Assembly: GCF_016808095.1 (NCBI RefSeq)
Contig: NC_068974.1
Span: 31,170,825 to 31,234,824 of the forward strand
From: Vigna angularis
Taxonomy: Eukaryota > Streptophyta > Magnoliopsida > Fabales > Fabaceae
Length of the DNA: 64,000 nt
Direction of reading: 5' to 3'
Below the pieces are notes generated by a model that was not told the origin of the DNA, searched no databases, and was given only the letters and a program-made list of their open reading frames with translations. A program made the position numbers and the translations under genes. Every line of letters begins with the position of its first letter. Positions within the stretch are counted from its first letter, which is position 1. Shown one piece after another: positions 39,243 through 50,752 of this stretch.

Positions 39243-39888
39243 TTTGTTTTCTTAATATAAACGTATAATTTCACTAATAATTTTTTTATGTTAAAATTTA
39301 AATTTTAATATACCATGCGTACGAAACTTTTACCGTTCACGTGTAATCACAAATGATTATAAATGCAAGAATGTTGTCTTTTATTATATTTACTTAAAGT
39401 AATTATATCAATGACTATCAATAATTAGATAATTCTGTAAAACATTTTTTGTTTAAATGCATATGAATGACATCACTTTTTTTATCCTAATTTATATTTT
39501 AATCAGATCATTTGACACAAGAAATTTTAGTAGAAGTTAAACGTAATAAAAGTTGCAAGAGAATAAGAGAAATTTTGAATTGAACTCTTCCACTAATATT
39601 AAAATGGTTTCAAAAATTTAAAAGAAAAGTGAAAGAGGATGGAAGAGGTTGAGCTTTAAACTCTCTCACTAAGAAAACTAACTACTAAAAAAAGTTTTAT
39701 TATGAGTAGAATAAATTATCCCTCTAAAAATATATAATTATTTTTTGTTTTTTTTAAATGATATCGTGTCATGTTATCCCGTAGTATTTTTTTTTTTTTA
39801 CTTTCGAGGCAGTCAGGAGACAAATTAGCAACTACAACCCATAATTGATTAATAATTACACACTTCATTATTTATCAAAAAAATTTCT
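39243..39888 (+). repeat. Duplicated block X (paralogue of 41012-41660)
   Basis: Shares with 41012-41660, in the same order, ACGTATAATTTCA, TTTTAATATACCATGC[G/A]TACGAAA, AATCACAAATGATTATAAAT, AGAATGTTGTCTTTTATTAT and the AGGAGACAAATTA[G/C]CAACTAC stretch. It holds no gene. Confidence 0.82.
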
Positions 39889-40297
39889 TACATAATATTT
39901 ATTATTGAGTGAATTTAACGTTAATTTCTTACATAAATCTTGTACAACATGTATTAATGGAAGGCCACGTGAAATTCATCCAAATAAAGAATTTGGCTAC
40001 AGATGGTATCAAGAGGAATATGTTCTGAAGAATCCTTTTTAAAGTTAAATAAATTATAGAGCAAAGTTGTATGGCAAACAAGCCCTAGCTTGAAATCTAA
40101 GATTAGATTATATGCTGTAATGTTCAGTTGATGTTTCTACCATAAATCCAGGTACCAAGGAATCACCAACATACTTTTGTTTTTTAATCGTCCTTCTCAA
40201 CCGATTATAAGTATTTTTCCTACATATATGAACCTTTAGAAGTTTATAGTTAGAGGGAAAGTGCAAAAACAAAAAGAACAATGATCTAATATGCTCC
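39889..40297 (+). repeat. Duplicated block Y (unoccupied paralogue of the LTR-element site)
   Basis: Aligns with 29356-29652, 35115-35160 and 36298-36372 as one continuous stretch, so it shows the arrangement before the LTR retroelement landed. No gene is seen; a 63-codon minus-strand frame (40108-40299) is not conserved in the other copy. Confidence 0.85.
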
Positions 40298-41011
40298 AAT
40301 ATTTGTCAATGGCCACAATTTCATTTCAGTAAAGAAACTGATAGGGATGGATATGATTCTTGCTTCTTCTTCTTTTAAAGTATATATTTATATATATATT
40401 TTTAAAAATGAGGGAACAATAACTGAAAAAAATAATGAAATGCAAAATACTTTATGTCTCATATACAAAGAATATATTCAAATAATATGCATGTATGTAT
40501 GCATGTTCTATATTGAGTTCATAACCAACGTTATTGGTTTCACGAAACTGACGAGTTCATGGTTAACGTAGAATCTCGACCACGAGAATTGTTTTAACGT
40601 ACGATGTAAAGAATAAAATAGGTTAAACAGAAGGCATCTTAGCCCATGAAAGGTATAGAATTAATGAAGAAATCATCGAAAATGAGGCTTCACATCATTT
40701 CTAAAAAGAAACTCTTTTATATGCACAACCTCTTTTTATGTGATTTTTATGTTCTATTGTTGAGAATGTTTCCTTCTTTGTCTTTGCCACAATTTCAATT
40801 TTCATCAATGTGTCTAATACATGTCCAACACATGATAATGTACATGTCAATTTTATTCCAATTATGGCACCGTCAACATTTTGTTTCTTTCTCGTTTAAT
40901 TCACCTTAGCAAGGGAGACATTAGTTATAGATGCTTGGATTTTTTTATTCCATGTTTATTGATCTAAAATTGTGGGTTTTTTTTTTCTTTCTTCCTTTAT
41001 ATATATATAAA
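40298..41011. other. Duplication unit remainder (Z), no gene seen
   Basis: Unique sequence between block Y and the second copy of block X. An 87-codon frame at 40646-40909 has no recognisable domain. Confidence 0.45.
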
Positions 41012-41660
41012 GTATGAACGTATAATTTCAGGTTTTTTTTGGTAGTGTTAAAACTTAATTTTTAATATACCATGCATACGAAATTTTAACCGTTGATATT
41101 TAATCACAAATGATTATAAATGGTAAGAATGTTGTCTTTTATTATATTTACTTACAAAAATTATATCAATGATCAATAATTAGATATTCTGTAAAACAAT
41201 TTTTGTTTAAATATATGAATGACATCATTTTTCTTACCCTAATTTGTATTTTAATCACATCACACACTTTGACATAAGTTTTATAAGTTATAAAGTTGAT
41301 TTAGTAATACAAATTAAAAGAGAAGATAAGAAAATTTTTGAGTTTAACTTTTTTCTAACATTTGAAAAACGTAAGATTAATGGTTTGAAAGATTTATAAG
41401 AAAGGATAGAAGAGATTGTGTTTTAAACTCTTCCACTAACAAAACTAACCACTAAAAAATATTTTTAATTATGAATAGAATAAATTATACCTCTAAAATT
41501 ATATAATTATTATTATTATTTTTTAAAAAATGGTATCGGTCTCATGTTATCCCGTTAGTATTTTTTTTCTTTTTTACTTTCGTGGCAATCAGGAGACAAA
41601 TTACCAACTACAACCTATAATTGATTAATAATTACACATTTCATCGTTTATCAAACAATT
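41012..41660 (+). repeat. Duplicated block X' (second copy)
   Basis: Second copy of block X; the offset of about 1.77 kb gives the size of the tandem unit. Differences between copies are many small indels and substitutions, so this duplication is much older than the LTR element. Confidence 0.82.
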
Positions 41661-42578
41661 TTCTTCTTCTTTTTCTTTTTCTTGAGAAAATAAACTCATG
41701 AATTATTTCATGAACAAAATCCCCTCTCTGACAAAACCAGGTTGTACATGTTGCTCAAAGAAAATAAACCTATAGTCCCTTTTGTGGCCAACTTTAAGGA
41801 TTTAAGAATAATTTATAAAAATAAAAACTCATAATAATGTTTTATTTTACAATGGATTCACATATTCTAGTTGGTGACATATTCCTCATTTGACAGGTAA
41901 ATAACAATCCTAATGGACTGAAAAAAAAACGACAGCTGTTTTTTAGTACTAATAATTTCTACATATTCTTTTAAGGACTAAGAAAAATAATTGTGTTAAA
42001 TTGAAGAACTAAAAATATATTTAATTGTAATTACAATTATTTCATAGCTTTAGTAATTGATGAAGGTTATTAAATATCTCAATTACTAATGTTATTAATT
42101 TAGTAAATTTTTTCATTAAGTGTATAGTTTTTTTTTATATTATTCATTTAATATGAATGAAGTGTAGTTCTTTCTGTTTCTTACAAAATTATAGCCTTTA
42201 TTCGAATTGCACATAATCGAAAATATTCTTGAATAAAATTGAGGCATAAAAGATTATGCAATATTATTAGACATAATTGTGGAAATATATTTGGATACAT
42301 ATAAAAGTTATGGATTAGGTGTGTTGAGATATTCGTTTTTGTGTATGAAGGAAAACTTTAAAGCTGGATGCACAAAATATGATAGTTTAGAAGGAATCAT
42401 TTTGTAGTGGAATCAACTACCTATCCTAGAAAGTGAGTTACTAGCTGTATCACCCAACGCTCTACTTCAAAATTTCCACCAAACACAATACCTCACACAA
42501 TCAATAATGAGTTGAATTAATTTATTTTAATTGTATTACAATAAACATATAAAATAATTTGAAAAATATTCATTAACC
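41661..42578. other. AT-rich intergenic DNA
   Basis: No gene or transposon signature was recognised. Confidence 0.5.
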
Positions 42579-42692
42579 TTATTGGAAGTCCTAAAGATAA
42601 GGTCAAATTATAATATATAAGTAAGGTGCAAACCTCACCTTACAAATCGAGTTTGTGGGATTAAATTAGACTTAAAAATCATTTTCTAACAA
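42579..42692 (+). mobile_element. TRIM-type solo LTR (plus orientation)
   Basis: Runs from TTGGAAGTCCTAAAGATAAG through TATATAAGTAAGGTGCAAAC and CTCACCTTACAAATCGAGTT to TTTTCTAACA. This is the same family as the segments at 43882-43992 and 48074-49536. No primer-binding site follows it, so it is probably a solo LTR. Limits are good to a few bases. Confidence 0.65.
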
Positions 42693-42870
42693 ACTTCCTA
42701 TTAAAATAGTTTAAGTAAACATCAAATAATATCATTATGGTTATGAACTACCGAACCCGAAGCGTAATCCAAAAACATGTACAAAAGACGAACAAATAAA
42801 TTTTTAATATTGATAATTTTTGTATCATTTATCCAAGAAAACTAGTTCGCATAGAAAAATTACATTTTTT

Positions 42871-42934
42871 TCAAACCCAACTCGACTCAAACCCGTGACG
42901 AGTCGGGTTGGCTCGCGGGTTTTGACATCACTAA
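42871..42934. repeat. GC-rich inverted-repeat segment
   Basis: AACCCG (42890-42895) and CGGGTT (42904-42909) form a stem, extended by further ACCCAAC / GGGTTGG and CGCGGGTTTT words. It stands out from AT-rich flanks and resembles terminal GGGTTGG-type sequence of plant DNA transposons. Family not determined. Confidence 0.45.
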
Positions 42935-43881
42935 TAATACCTTCGCTTTCAGGTTGTTTTTATTATCTTCTTCATCTTCATACTTCAGTTACATAACTCT
43001 ACCTATAATAGAAAATAAAGCAAAAATCTACTTCATATATATGGTTGGAACGGTTAATTAAATGAAAAAAATTAAGTGATATATAAGAAAAATAAATATT
43101 AATTCTTAAGATTTTATTAAAAATGATGTAAGATTTCTTAGTTAGACAACATTATTTAGATATTTTGGTTTTTATATTGAAAGTGGTGTTAGTATCTCTT
43201 ATATAAATAATTTTTATACATGAGTGTTTTTCCATACATTTCTCTATTCTTTTTTTCGAATCTCCAAAATTCTATCTTAATCATTTTCATTAAAAATCAA
43301 CAGTGATTAAAAATTTTACAAATTTCAAAAATCATTAAAATTTAATAATTTTTAAAAGTCAACAAATTCTTAATCAGTTTTAAAAAGCTGGTTAAGGAAA
43401 TTTCTTAACCAGTTTTTGAAAAAAAAAATCATAGGATTATTTTTATTATACAAATAATGTGTATTCACTTTTTAATAATAAGTTGTGTTTTGATGACACA
43501 CGCATCGACAAAATCCCCTTTAGGATTACATGATAATTCGTGATATCTTTTCCGTTATTGTTTCCTTCATTTTATTTCTTTATATATGGCAAAGAGTTTA
43601 TATTTTAGAAGTTGTTTGATTCCTTTTAAGCAAATGCAACTCTAGTAACTTTTATGGGTTTAAAAGGATTAGAGTGTGCTAGTTTCCTTTCTGTTTTATT
43701 TATATTTTAAAAACAATTTCTAAAACAAATTTTCAAATTGAAAGATTATAGAAGCTAGATGTTGAAGTGCAAAAAGGAACATACGTTACAGAAAGCTGAA
43801 AAATAAAACTAAAGACATATTAATATTTTAGTAACAAACAACAATTATGGCTAGATAGATTCTAACTTGACTCTGATATTA
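42935..43881. other. AT-rich intergenic DNA
   Basis: No gene seen. The part next to 43882 includes TTGACTCTGATATTA, whose reverse complement resembles a TRIM primer-binding site. Confidence 0.45.
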
Positions 43882-43992
43882 TGTTAAGAAGTGAACTTTA
43901 ACTCCCACAAAACCAATTTGTAAGATGAGGTTTGCATCACTTATATACTTTACATTAGTCTTATCTCTAACCAATGTGAAACTTTCAATACA
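43882..43992 (-). mobile_element. TRIM-type LTR (minus orientation)
   Basis: On the minus strand it reads ...CCAATGTG/TATCTCTAACC-type start, TATATAAGTG box, CAAACCTCATCTTACAAATT, TTCACTTCTTAACA, followed by TAATATCAGAGTCAAG, a variant of the initiator-Met primer-binding site TGGTATCAGAG. Internal domain and second LTR are not evident. Confidence 0.65.
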
Positions 43993-46349
43993 GAATACTT
44001 GAATACTTGAAGAATGTGTTCTTGTAATTCTTTTTTAAAAGAATATAAAATAAAAAAATTCAATCACATTGAAAGAAAGTAATATGAAAAACTAAAACAG
44101 TTAAAAATATTTTAACACAATTTATTTGAATTTACGTTTAATTTTAGTCTTCACAATTTCCGGAAGATTATTTCAATAGATTGAATATTTAATTATAACT
44201 ACACTTTATATATGACAATATTCCAACTTGTACAGAAGTTTTTGAACTTCGCTAAAATTATTATAACACCGTATAAAAACCTCTACATGAATGCATTAAT
44301 GATAGGTAGAAGAAAATTGAAAGTAAAGTTAGAAAAATATCATTTATAGTGATGACTATTCCGATAAGATTACAAGCAAGACATTATGAAATATTTTCCA
44401 AAAAAATCTTCAAATCAAAACTCTTAATAAAGATCTTTTTTACCAAACTAAATTTTTTGGGGATTTCTTAAAAGTGACTCATCATGATTTTAAGTATAGA
44501 ATAATTTATTATTTTTAATACATACTTTGTAATTCACAATATAATCAATTATATGCTAAAATTATGATAAATTTGTATGTAATATTATTAAATATATAAA
44601 AGACATATTCACACACAAAAGTTGATCATTCACACCAAAACTGAAAAATTATAAACTAAAAGTGAACAGTGGTATTGATACTATAACAGTAGCTTTGCTC
44701 TTGCCATCTTCTTTTTGACTTGATTTTTCTTTTGGTGATATTTGAAGATATTTAATTGGTGGTATCTTTAATAGCCCAGTTCATGAATACAACGAGAATT
44801 ATACATTGGTTATATTGACATTGAAAGTTCACATTTAATGACAGCATATGATCGTGTTCATGGATTTGAACATCTCATAACTTTATTTATTTTATAACTT
44901 TGACAATAATTTAATTTCTACAAAATGTAATGGTTAACGGATAAGGAGAAAAGAAAAGAGATTGATGACAAAAAAGGGCACATATGATGTATCACATTGT
45001 ATTATTTGAAGCTGTTACTCTTACGGGCGTTTCGACAACTTTCGAAAATTTTTAACTTAGTCAAAAATTAAAGTGTGGCTACATGACGAACGCTAACTTT
45101 AGTTAGATTTCTACACAAGAGCGTCAAATTATGTGACGAGTGACTTTCTATTTTAAGAAATGTGAGAAAAAGATTTTAAACATGGAATGAAACAATACAA
45201 TTGTTTTCATTCAATATATTTATTTTTTATGATAAAAAAGAAATATAAAAAAAAAGTGATTTTATTACAAATGCCGAGATATACTCTTATTATCTATATG
45301 ATTATTTGTTCTCACCCTTCATGCTAATAATATGTTTATCAACGTTTTTATCTATCTATTTTGATCAGGTCATAGGATCCTTAGCATAAAAATATATTTT
45401 GATGCTAAAGTCAGTAGCATGATGTAATAAATATTATAATTAGTGAATCTATTAACGTATTTAGTGAACATTAACAATTTATATTACTTGTATATAAATT
45501 TGTCTCTTTTGGGACTAAGATCTATATGTTTATCCTATTTTATAGCTTCTTGACTTAATTAATTATCTTTAATCCTTTATTATATAATATAAGTTAAAAA
45601 TAATGTTGTTGATGTAGATGTCTTAGGTGATCTCCTATGATGTTAATGTGCTGGTTGATGTGTCATTCTCCTCTATTCCATACATTACAAATGAAGACAC
45701 AACAAAATTAAACTAAGAGAGGAGTGTAGTGTTATCACAAGGATTGAAAGTATTAAATGTGTTTTATGTCTCATAATTAACATGTGATTTAACTTTTGTG
45801 ATGCAATTAATTATTGAATCAAGTTAATTGTACAATTCATTACTAATATTTATTTTGGGAAGACAAACTAATAATAAGAAAGGTGATTGGAGCGGATGAA
45901 AAATTACATTAACTTTATTTTTTTTAATGGTATTCCTCAAATAAGTATCTTGAAAGTAGATGATGTTTCGTTGTTTGAGTGGTGACATTAAGAGATTAGA
46001 CATCCATTAGAGAAAATATTAATGGTTCCTATTGGAAGTCATTGTTGTGACTAGAACTTCGATATTTTAAGGAAAATTACCAATCGAATTTTGAGTTTAA
46101 TGTGTGTTGGTAACATCTCATTTAATTAATTAATACCCGCTACCTTACTTAAAGAATAAATTACCACATGAAATGTTTGTTGGAAAAAGTGTTTTCTGAT
46201 GATGTTATTTGTGTACTTATTTTTATTGCTATGCTTATAATTAATGATAAAATGGTCATAACTTTGCATGTAATGTATTATTAGGGGGTTAGAAAATATA
46301 GGAGTTAAACAAAGTGAGAACTTATATCAATATGTTATATTATGTTGAT
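43993..46349. other. AT-rich intergenic DNA
   Basis: No supported gene or RNA. No transposon ends were recognised. Confidence 0.5.
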
Positions 46350-46688
46350 TGTCGCACACTTTCTGGGAAAACTTCCCAGAAGGTCACTCATCCCATAATT
46401 GCTTCAAGCTAAGCACGCTTAACCATGGAGTTCTTATGGGCTAGGCTACCGAAAAGCAAATGCATTTTGGTGATATGAGTAGTCAAATCAATTCCTTTAA
46501 CCTATCTTTCAACTGTATAGTCTCATACCTATACAGTCTCCAGATCCCTCTCATTCCGGTGTATGTTTGATTCGTCCATGTACCCCTTCCACCCGAAGCT
46601 GCCAGGAGCCGCTCCTTGTCTGTGCCCCCTGCACCATGCCTCTTGCACCGGTGTCACTCCCCGCCCTCGTCAGTGCCCGGATGTCACA
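46350..46688 (-). mobile_element. Cassandra solo LTR (339 bp)
   Basis: On the minus strand the LTR begins TGTGACATCCGGGCACTGAC and ends GGGAAAGT.. GTGTGCGACA-like sequence. A perfect 5-bp target duplication TTGAT flanks it (46345-46349 and 46689-46693). It carries a 5S-rRNA-like sequence in the sense of the LTR, the defining trait of the Cassandra group of terminal-repeat retrotransposons in miniature. There is no second LTR or internal region, so it is a solo LTR. GC content far exceeds the flanks. Confidence 0.9.
46360..46480 (-). pseudogene. 5S-rRNA-like sequence within the Cassandra LTR
   Basis: Minus strand shows GGTTAAGCGTGCTTAGCTTG and GGGATGAGTGACCTTCTGGG plus AAG, matching plant 5S rRNA at the A-box/intermediate-element area and the C-box with several substitutions. 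The 5' third is more diverged (CATAAGAACTCCATGG corresponds to CATCAGAACTCCGAAG). It is a transposon-borne promoter-like copy, not a functional 5S gene. Confidence 0.85.
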
Positions 46689-46693
46689 TTGAT

Positions 46694-47484
46694 GACTTGA
46701 TCGAATGATATATTTGTATTGACAGTTTCTAAACATTATTTAGCAGGTGATTTCATAAAATTTAAGAGTTTTAAAATATATATTGAGGCTAAAAATAGCC
46801 AGAAAATTAGAATAAATTTTCTTTGCATCGAGATAACTTATGAAAGGAAGCAAAGTCTATAACATTTTCTATAAAAACAAATTTATAATATAGCTCTTGT
46901 TAAAGATAAAATCCTCAAGTATCTACAGTCTTCTAGATGTAGGGAGATTAATTCACATGTCTTTCATGTACTTAACACATTATCCTAATTTATACAACAA
47001 CCTTGTATTATTGAAAGATAACTCTAAGACTCGTAAGATATTTGAAGAAAAAAGTTTGAAGAAAGTTTTTTACATGTATAAAACATTGCAATAAGTAAAA
47101 TTTAAGCTTCTACTTTATAGATTTGATGTTCAAGATCTTCATATTTCAATTTCTAAGAATATTACAATATTATGGTAACATTTTTTTCAAAATATACATA
47201 TATATGTGTATATTTAAGAATATTTTTCCTTAATTTGGAATTTATATTATATATATATATATATGAAGATTTTTAATAGATCAATAATTGTTAAAAATAA
47301 CAAGAGAAAATGATGGAGACACAATATAAAACTACATGATTCAAAGCATGTAGTCACTTTTTTATTTCATAGTGTTTTAGTTATGACTGGAACGAACATA
47401 ATGCAAATACAAAGACAAAATGTAGACATGGAGACAATAGAAAACAAACATTAGAACTTTTCAAATTTGTTTACTTTATCTCAC

Positions 47485-47488
<4 letters not shown>
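46694..47488. other. AT-rich intergenic DNA
   Basis: No gene recognised. A 65-codon frame at 46897-47094 has no domain. Confidence 0.45.

Positions 47489-47554
<66 letters not shown>
47489..47554. repeat. (TA)n microsatellite
   Basis: About 66 bp of uninterrupted AT repeat. Confidence 0.97.
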
Positions 47555-47558
<4 letters not shown>

Positions 47559-48073
47559 TTATTTTCTTTTCTGTTTTTAAGTCTTCCTGAAGACAATTAT
47601 AATAAGAACAAATTATACTAATGGAAGGATTTGCATACCTACCCACTTAGTGCATGTTTAAATTTTAATTACAAAGTCAAATTAAACTCAACCGTAAAAT
47701 TATCATTGATCAAAGAAACTCAGTTGTAACTTTTAAGTCAATTAGAATTTGAAAGTAAATTAAAATTTGAGCTAAATTCAACTTTTAATTAAATCTAAGA
47801 GAAAAAAAAAAGGAGAATATGGTGACCTATTTCTGCAATATGTCACATTCATATAATTTCTTACATAAAATTTAAGACAATAAATCTGAGTATGGTAATT
47901 TACAAGACTTTTTTGTAAAGTTTAAATTTACATAGTATATCATTACTGACTCCCTTGTTAGTTATAATTATTTGATAGTGAGTGATAATTGAGATAAAAG
48001 TTGACGTAGAAATGTTTAATCTTTGAATGATAAAATTACATCGTTTATCCTTCATATATAAAAAAGTATGTGT
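47555..48073. other. AT-rich intergenic DNA
   Basis: Nothing recognised. Confidence 0.5.
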
Positions 48074-48160
48074 GATATTAAAAATTGAACTTTAAGCTTA
48101 ATTCAACTTCACAAAATAAATTTGTAAAATGATGTTTATACTCACTTATATACTATAAAC

Positions 48161-49201
48161 TACTGGTACAAAAGAGATACTAAAACAAGTCATTAAATTA
48201 GTTATACGAGAACCGATGTAGTGCAAAATGTAGTAGCAATTTCGAGAATACTGAAAAGTATACTAGATCGGTTGCATTTTTAACCGATCTAATATGTCAT
48301 CTTTTTACTCAGGCACGAAACTCCTTTTCACTTTTCGTCAAGTTCTTTCTCTTCTCTCTCAAGCCTCCACTACTCACCATTATTCAGCATTGTTGCTCAC
48401 CATCGTTGCTGCAGTGCTTCACCAAACCCTTTGGCTCCAAGCTTTTAGCCATCACGTTGCTTCGTTCAACACTAGGCTCCATTAGACCGTCGTCGCTGCA
48501 TTGGACCACCACTCCACCTATGTTGTTGCACCAATCCAACTACGTCACACACCACTCCACCACAAGTTAGATATTTTAAACCAAGTTCTCATGTTATCTA
48601 GTAACGGATCGAAGTTATACGAATGTGATTCAAATCAATGATCTGTATGAGAATGACGTTGAAGAGTTTCTACAATTTGCTCTATGGCATGAGACTGCTT
48701 TAAATGGGAAATATTAGTGTCCTTGTGTTAATTGTTTGAATGAGAGAAGACAAGAAATTAAATGGATATGAGAACATCTATGTGATGGTATCCTAAAGAG
48801 TTATACAACATGAACCTATAGTAAAGTTGTACACCTTTCAACCATATCTCAAAGTCAAGAGTCAATACATTGTGAGGATCACATGGAAGATATGATTCAA
48901 GATATTGAAGAAGACAATTTTCGACAAGCACACTAATATTTGTTGTCTTATTTTTAAAATTAATGCAAATATTAGATTGGTTAGTGTCATAATCGATCTA
49001 ACAATCCTTTTTGAAAAATATTGTTTTGACTTTTTTAGCTAAATGTATAAGATTGGTTTGTCCATAACCAATATAATAGTTAGATATATTACATTAATTG
49101 TACAACTGATCTAATATATCTAGGATATATTACATATTAGATCTAGAATCGATTTAATATGTGCTTTAGAACTAATTTAATAAACTTTTTCTGCATTAGT
49201 G
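48161..49201 (+). mobile_element. CACTA transposon (1041 bp) nested in a TRIM LTR
   Basis: The right end is TTTTTCTGCATTAGTG (reverse complement CACTAATGCAGAAAAA). The left end TACTGGTACAAAAGAG matches that terminus partly, with a first base T instead of C. A 3-bp target duplication AAC flanks it (48158-48160 and 49202-49204), the size expected for CACTA elements. Removing it rejoins a TRIM LTR that matches the other family copies across the junction. Subterminal AACCGATCTAATATG-type words occur near both ends (about 48285, 48995, 49100). The interior keeps only a piece of the transposase-associated domain, so it is a deletion derivative. Confidence 0.8.
48618..48935 (+). pseudogene. CACTA transposase-associated domain remnant
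   Basis: One frame reads IQINDLYENDVEEFLQFALW, then CPCVNCLNERRQEIKWI, then EHLCDGILKSYTT and VVHLSTIS, ending DMIQDIEEDN. This is the order of the transposase-associated domain of En/Spm elements (acidic VExFLxFA helix, CPCxxCLN, HLxxxGIxxSYTxW). Stops interrupt it after GKY, KWI and SYTT, the last again at the conserved Trp. No DDE catalytic region follows. Confidence 0.75.
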
Positions 49202-49536
49202 AACTCGCTTTATCTCTAATTAATTTGAGATTTTCAAGACACCCGGCTTAAGCTGAGATATATATACATTTCGAATACAAAACTAGACATTAATGAATGG
49301 TTCGATAACGATCTGATAGTGGATGACACGATATATCAAACAAACAACAAATTTCTTGATAGCGAGTAACACAATAGGTTCAACAAATAACAAAAATTCA
49401 TGGTTCTAATACCATATTAAAAAGTAGATTTTAAATCTAACTCAACTAATAAAAAATAAGCTTATAAAATAATGTTTGCATCTACTTCCATATTATAAAA
49501 TCATCTTAACTTTAGTCAATGTGAGATATCTGGCCA

Positions 49537-50650
49537 TTGAATGATAACTTTGCATCATCCATGTATAAGAAAGAAGACAGAATTTAAATTTGAAGTGGTG
49601 ACTTGAATTTTGGGGTTAATGAATCTTTGTTTAAAAGGGAATCATCATCCACACACGACTTCGTTATATAATTAGCAAGTTCAGATTGAGAATAATTGTT
49701 TGCAGCTGCATGCTCACTGTTGCCATTAATTACATGGGTTCAGCCACTGGACCTACCTTCCGGCTTCCACGAACAATGACATTCCAAGATACAGATAAAA
49801 TCCCCGTGTCATAAATTCCATTGAATTACAAAGGACTAGTCCTTTTCATCAGAACCTTTGCCTTACTATCACTGATGTTGTATAAGACGAACTTCAACAG
49901 TTGAAAATGATACTAAGTCCCAAATAATTACACATGGATGGCCATGTCCTTAATTACAAGCTCATGTTAACTTCTAACAGATGTTATTGGCCTTTGCATG
50001 TGACTGTTTTTCCAAGAAGATTGCAATTATGAGTTCAACTTGAGTTCAAGCCTCTCCTACCATGATATCCATTAATAAGCTCGAAAAAAAAAACTTATCT
50101 TAATGTTAAAACTTTTGGTCCTACTCAATTCCTTGTACATATCATATTCTTTTTATGAGAAAAAAGACTACAGCTAGCTACAGTCATCACATACAAACTT
50201 TTTTACCACTTAAGCTGTACTCCAATAACATTTTCCAGTTTTCACCACTTGAATACATCCAAGTGGGTGCAATATTTCTTGTTTCACCTACCTGATTTAA
50301 GTTGTCACTGAAGCCAAGTGTCTCCAGCCATCAGTTTTTTTGCAATTCTAAGCTTGTGGGCTACTTGCAACATGTAACACAATCCACACACGTCTAAAAT
50401 GCACCATTATTGTCAACTTTTGTCGCATAGCACCAATCTATTTATTTTCTTTATTAAGGGTCTATGTCAATTCAGCTACCTTTTTTTTCCACCTTACAGA
50501 GTTCAAAAACCCTTTTGGTATTTGGATAGTCTTTGTACTCTCACCGTACAACTATTAAGCGCATTAAGCCACTAACTAATGTTTATTACTTGCTTTAAAA
50601 CATCATTCTCCAAAGTCCGAATCAGGTGCTTTCTCTTGCCCCTCTCACTC
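49537..50650. other. Intergenic DNA upstream of the ALMT gene
   Basis: No gene seen. The proximal part is presumably the promoter of the downstream channel gene. Specific regulatory sites other than the TATA box could not be supported. Confidence 0.5.
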
Positions 50651-50659
50651 TATAAATAA
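50651..50659 (+). promoter_or_regulatory. TATA box of the ALMT gene
   Basis: TATAAATAA in a CT-rich surround (CTCTCACTC before it), 102 bp before the start codon. Transcription would then start near 50680-50690, giving a short leader of about 70 bp. Confidence 0.75.
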
Positions 50660-50752
50660 ACAAGGAAGGTGGCTAGTGTAGAACCTAATTAAGCAACAAC
50701 AGCATCATATCTATCTTTGTTCCTCGTTGCCTGTTGTTTTCTTTCAAGAGAG

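Larger units (their letters stand above)
48074..49536 (-). mobile_element. TRIM retroelement split by a CACTA insertion
   Basis: Two copies of one LTR family lie in direct orientation: 48074-48160 continued at 49205-49241, and 49415-49536. Between them is a short interior (about 170 bp). Next to the second copy, on the minus strand, is TGGTATTAGAACC (49402-49414), close to the initiator-Met tRNA primer-binding site TGGTATCAGAGC. So the element reads on the minus strand as LTR, PBS, tiny interior, LTR. The LTRs have diverged considerably, so it is old. Outer limits are approximate. Confidence 0.65.

Noticed and set aside
46360..46480. Functional 5S rRNA gene
   Set aside because: It has many substitutions and lies wholly inside LTR termini with a target duplication, so it belongs to Cassandra.
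50717..50752. TTG-initiated extension of the ALMT protein by 12 residues
   Set aside because: Plant nuclear genes use ATG, and the ATG at 50753 fits family N-termini and the TATA spacing.
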